From NCBI RefSeq assembly GCF_015207705.1, contig NZ_JADEWI010000004.1:124001-188000 (forward strand): DNA of 64,000 nt, given 5' to 3'. Made by a program: the position numbers and the translations under genes. This stretch comes from Nostoc sp. LEGE 06077 (GTDB lineage Bacteria > Cyanobacteriota > Cyanobacteriia > Cyanobacteriales > Nostocaceae). Under the pieces are notes generated by a model. That model saw only the letters and a program-made list of their open reading frames with translations. It searched no databases and was not told the origin of the DNA. Of the stretch, positions 63,201 to 64,000 are shown piece after piece (position 1 is the stretch's first letter; each line of letters starts with the position of its first letter).

Positions 63201-64000
63201 CCTAATATGGAACATTACTAGCCCCACAACATGGTCTAGGGAAAACCAATTTAAAGATATATCTTCACTTGTGTAACCGTTCATATCAGTAGTACCAGCA
63301 CAACGTGCTATCAAGCTGCTATGACTCTGCATAACAGCTTTGGGTGTACCTGTGCTTCCAGAGGTTAACAACAAAATTGCCAAATCCTCTGGCTGACTTT
63401 GATGCAAGTTAAAATCAGCTTTGCACTCACGCAACTTATCAATAATTTCAACTTTCAAGTCGATCAAATTCAAAAGCCTTGATAAAGCATTAATCTTGGG
63501 AGCTAAAGACGCACTTGTGATCACAAGCGGTCTTCCTAGCATCTGCCAAGTATTTTGAAGTTTGCTCGTGCTAGTGTTAAGTTGTTCGTATGTTGGGGCG
63601 ATTGATAATGGCACGGGGACAAAGCCCCCTAGCACGCAACCCCAAAAAGCACAGATTAAATCTTGATTATCTTCTAGTTGAAAAATTACTTTGTCTTGGG
63701 GTTTTAGTCCTAAGCTTCTCAAGCCAGCTAAGATTCTTTGGACATCTTGCCATAATTCCCTATAGGATTGAACTTTCTCAGTGCCATCAGGTTGAATGTA
63801 GATAATACCTTTAGTTGAAGTTTCCGCAGCTCGTTGCAATACTTCCACTAAAGTTTTGGGATCGTCTTCGGAGTATTGGAGTTCTTTCCCGTGACTAATG
63901 GCTAACTTTTTTGACGAGGATGGGGTCTTGTTTTCTATCTTATGATTAGGTGTAGTTGCTTTTACCTCTTGCTGACTATTTGCAGAGATAATTTGAATAT
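60240..64000 (-). CDS. NRPS/PKS-type starter enzyme, A-KR-ACP (partial, N-terminus off the window)
   Basis: The frame is open to the right edge; a GTG at 63848 is inside conserved sequence (LAISHGKELQYSEDDP precedes it), so the true start is outside. Domains: adenylation (LLTSGSTGTPKAV; WFSLDHVVGLVMFHIRD; GWGMSETSSGVVF; NTGDLGF), ketoreductase (ITGGLGGIGIEIARYLL; catalytic Ser in FSSAHGFFG, Tyr in GAYAAANSF), and ACP (DNFFELGGNSLL). This order and the LDHVVGLVMFHIRD type resemble AerA/SpuA loading enzymes, which activate an aryl-keto acid and reduce it to an aryl-lactate-type 2-hydroxy acid. FAAL-like fatty-acid loading is the alternative. It stops one base before the NRPS start and would supply its N-cap. 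Confidence 0.88.
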   Translation of the reverse strand, partial: IQIISANSQQEVKATTPNHKIENKTPSSSKKLAISHGKELQYSEDDPKTLVEVLQRAAETSTKGIIYIQPDGTEKVQSYRELWQDVQRILAGLRSLGLKPQDKVIFQLEDNQDLICAFWGCVLGGFVPVPLSIAPTYEQLNTSTSKLQNTWQMLGRPLVITSASLAPKINALSRLLNLIDLKVEIIDKLRECKADFNLHQSQPEDLAILLLTSGSTGTPKAVMQSHSSLIARCAGTTDMNGYTSEDISLNWFSLDHVVGLVMFHIRDLYVGCQQIHATPELVLQKPTRWLDWISHYRVTVTWAPNFAYGLINEQLEKLKNIVTQTWDLSSMRLIHNGGEAIVAKTARKFLQLLQPYHLPATAMHPGWGMSETSSGVVFADSFLLDSTTDEQKFVEVGAPIPGCAIRIVDNQNRVIEEQTIGRVQVKGASVTIGYYQNSQANQEAFTSDSWFNTGDLGFLHQGRLTITGRQKDVIIINGLNYYCHEIEAAVEEVKGVEASYTAACAVRQPGINTDKLAIFFNTLLADDAGLLALLKEIRTCVVNQVGVNPDYLIPVDKQIIPKTAIGKIQRSQLSQRFQTDEFKSIIKRIDILLSNPNTIPNWFYRQVWKPKSPITINSALTIANTTLVFLDTCGLGEYLCQKLSENKLPYIIISPGEDFRKINFSHYTITPGNTKDYQLLIESLATDNIIIGQVLHLWTYDQYIGELKSQETLEQAQEHGIYSLLFLVQVLAKVQGADNYVQLLFISSHIQSIFSDDPIAYEKSTVLGLLKTIPLELPWLNCRHIDLPFAEVETNGVLILRELQVLSKEREVAYRNGQRFVPRLEKVDFTSKPKSSITFQQRGTYLITGGLGGIGIEIARYLLKHYKARLLLLGRTPLTSERRIKVEQELEELGGEVIYEAVDICDLQQLQIIVEKAQFKWGKKLDGILHLAGTFHEQLVLEETQDNLATVLRPKVSGAWALHQLVKENKEIIFINFSSAHGFFGSTAVGAYAAANSFLNCFSHYQNDKSKSELTSYCFNWTMWDDIGMSQGYQMKSLIRNKGSYIMSASQAISSMLAGLQNQQKNLLIGLDGSNQNIQYWQSQAVSLQKLTAYFTAASNEVVQLPDLNVQDRFGKTCIYDLVQLPQMPCLENGDIDRTSLIKKINSQEIRERIEPRNEIEFKIAQCWQQVLKVQLLGIHDNFFELGGNSLLAGQVIAQLREYFSLELSLQRLFQAPTIAGLAQAIEAIQAVTQSKNTLTQILEEEYEEDFL

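Noticed and set aside
50219-64000. Microcystin or anabaenopeptin cluster
   Set aside because: Only two amino-acid modules, no Adda-type PKS or ureido/epimerase modules are seen, and release is by a reductase.

Overview
The window comes from a heterocyst-forming cyanobacterium of the Nostoc/Anabaena type. Evidence: many HIP1 octamers (GCGATCGC), a psbI gene, nif genes (nifT, nifZ, nifV, nifP, nifB, fdxN), a hormogonium-polysaccharide-like locus, Nostocales-style heptamer repeats, and a cyanobacterial aeruginosin-type peptide synthetase. No rRNA, tRNA or CRISPR array was recognised.

Left part (1-31 kb) is mostly housekeeping. It holds a partial 1-Cys peroxiredoxin; a three-gene operon with two solute-binding-like proteins, one fused to a von Willebrand A domain; a polysaccharide group (two glycosyltransferases and an HpsL-like membrane protein); a DUF3769/LptD-like outer-membrane protein; psbI; two different alpha-glucan phosphorylases with a decayed phosphoglucomutase tail beside one of them; a hexapeptide acyltransferase; a DUF429 protein; a small double-glycine peptide downstream of a radical-SAM protein; and a 1712-residue hybrid histidine kinase whose first receiver has lost its phospho-acceptor Asp.

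Middle part (31-38 kb) holds a complete MITE with target-site duplication, plsY, a drug-export operon (ABC ATPase, ABC-2 permease, MarR regulator, MFS pump) and a PD-(D/E)XK nuclease-like protein.

Nif part (37.9-50.1 kb): a leftward set reads nifP, an Asr1405-family gene, a DUF2949 gene, a possible 39-residue membrane peptide, nifV, nifZ, nifT and a 2Fe-2S ferredoxin-like gene. A rightward set reads nifB, fdxN. Between the two diverging sets lies a 3.2 kb HicBA plus NACHT-ATPase cassette and a GDP-mannose dehydratase gene. The upstream regions of nifP and nifB share the same module: three tandem repeats of about 22 bp, three GAGTAC boxes in matching order, and a nearly identical AT-rich block. 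This is probably a common activator site, with CnfR/PatB the obvious candidate.

Right part (50.1-64 kb): the expected nifS and nifU do not follow fdxN. fdxN ends early near a TATTC pentamer, the recombination core known for the fdxN excision element, and is followed by an oppositely oriented exporter and NRPS cluster. The cluster reads as an A-KR-ACP starter enzyme, C-A-PCP-C-A-PCP with a terminal reductase, then a peptide exporter. My reading of the adenylation pockets gives Ile-like and Arg-like residues, so a 2-hydroxyacyl-Ile-argininal (nostosin-like protease inhibitor) is predicted. If the boundary reading is right, the cluster sits on an element that is deleted when heterocysts form.
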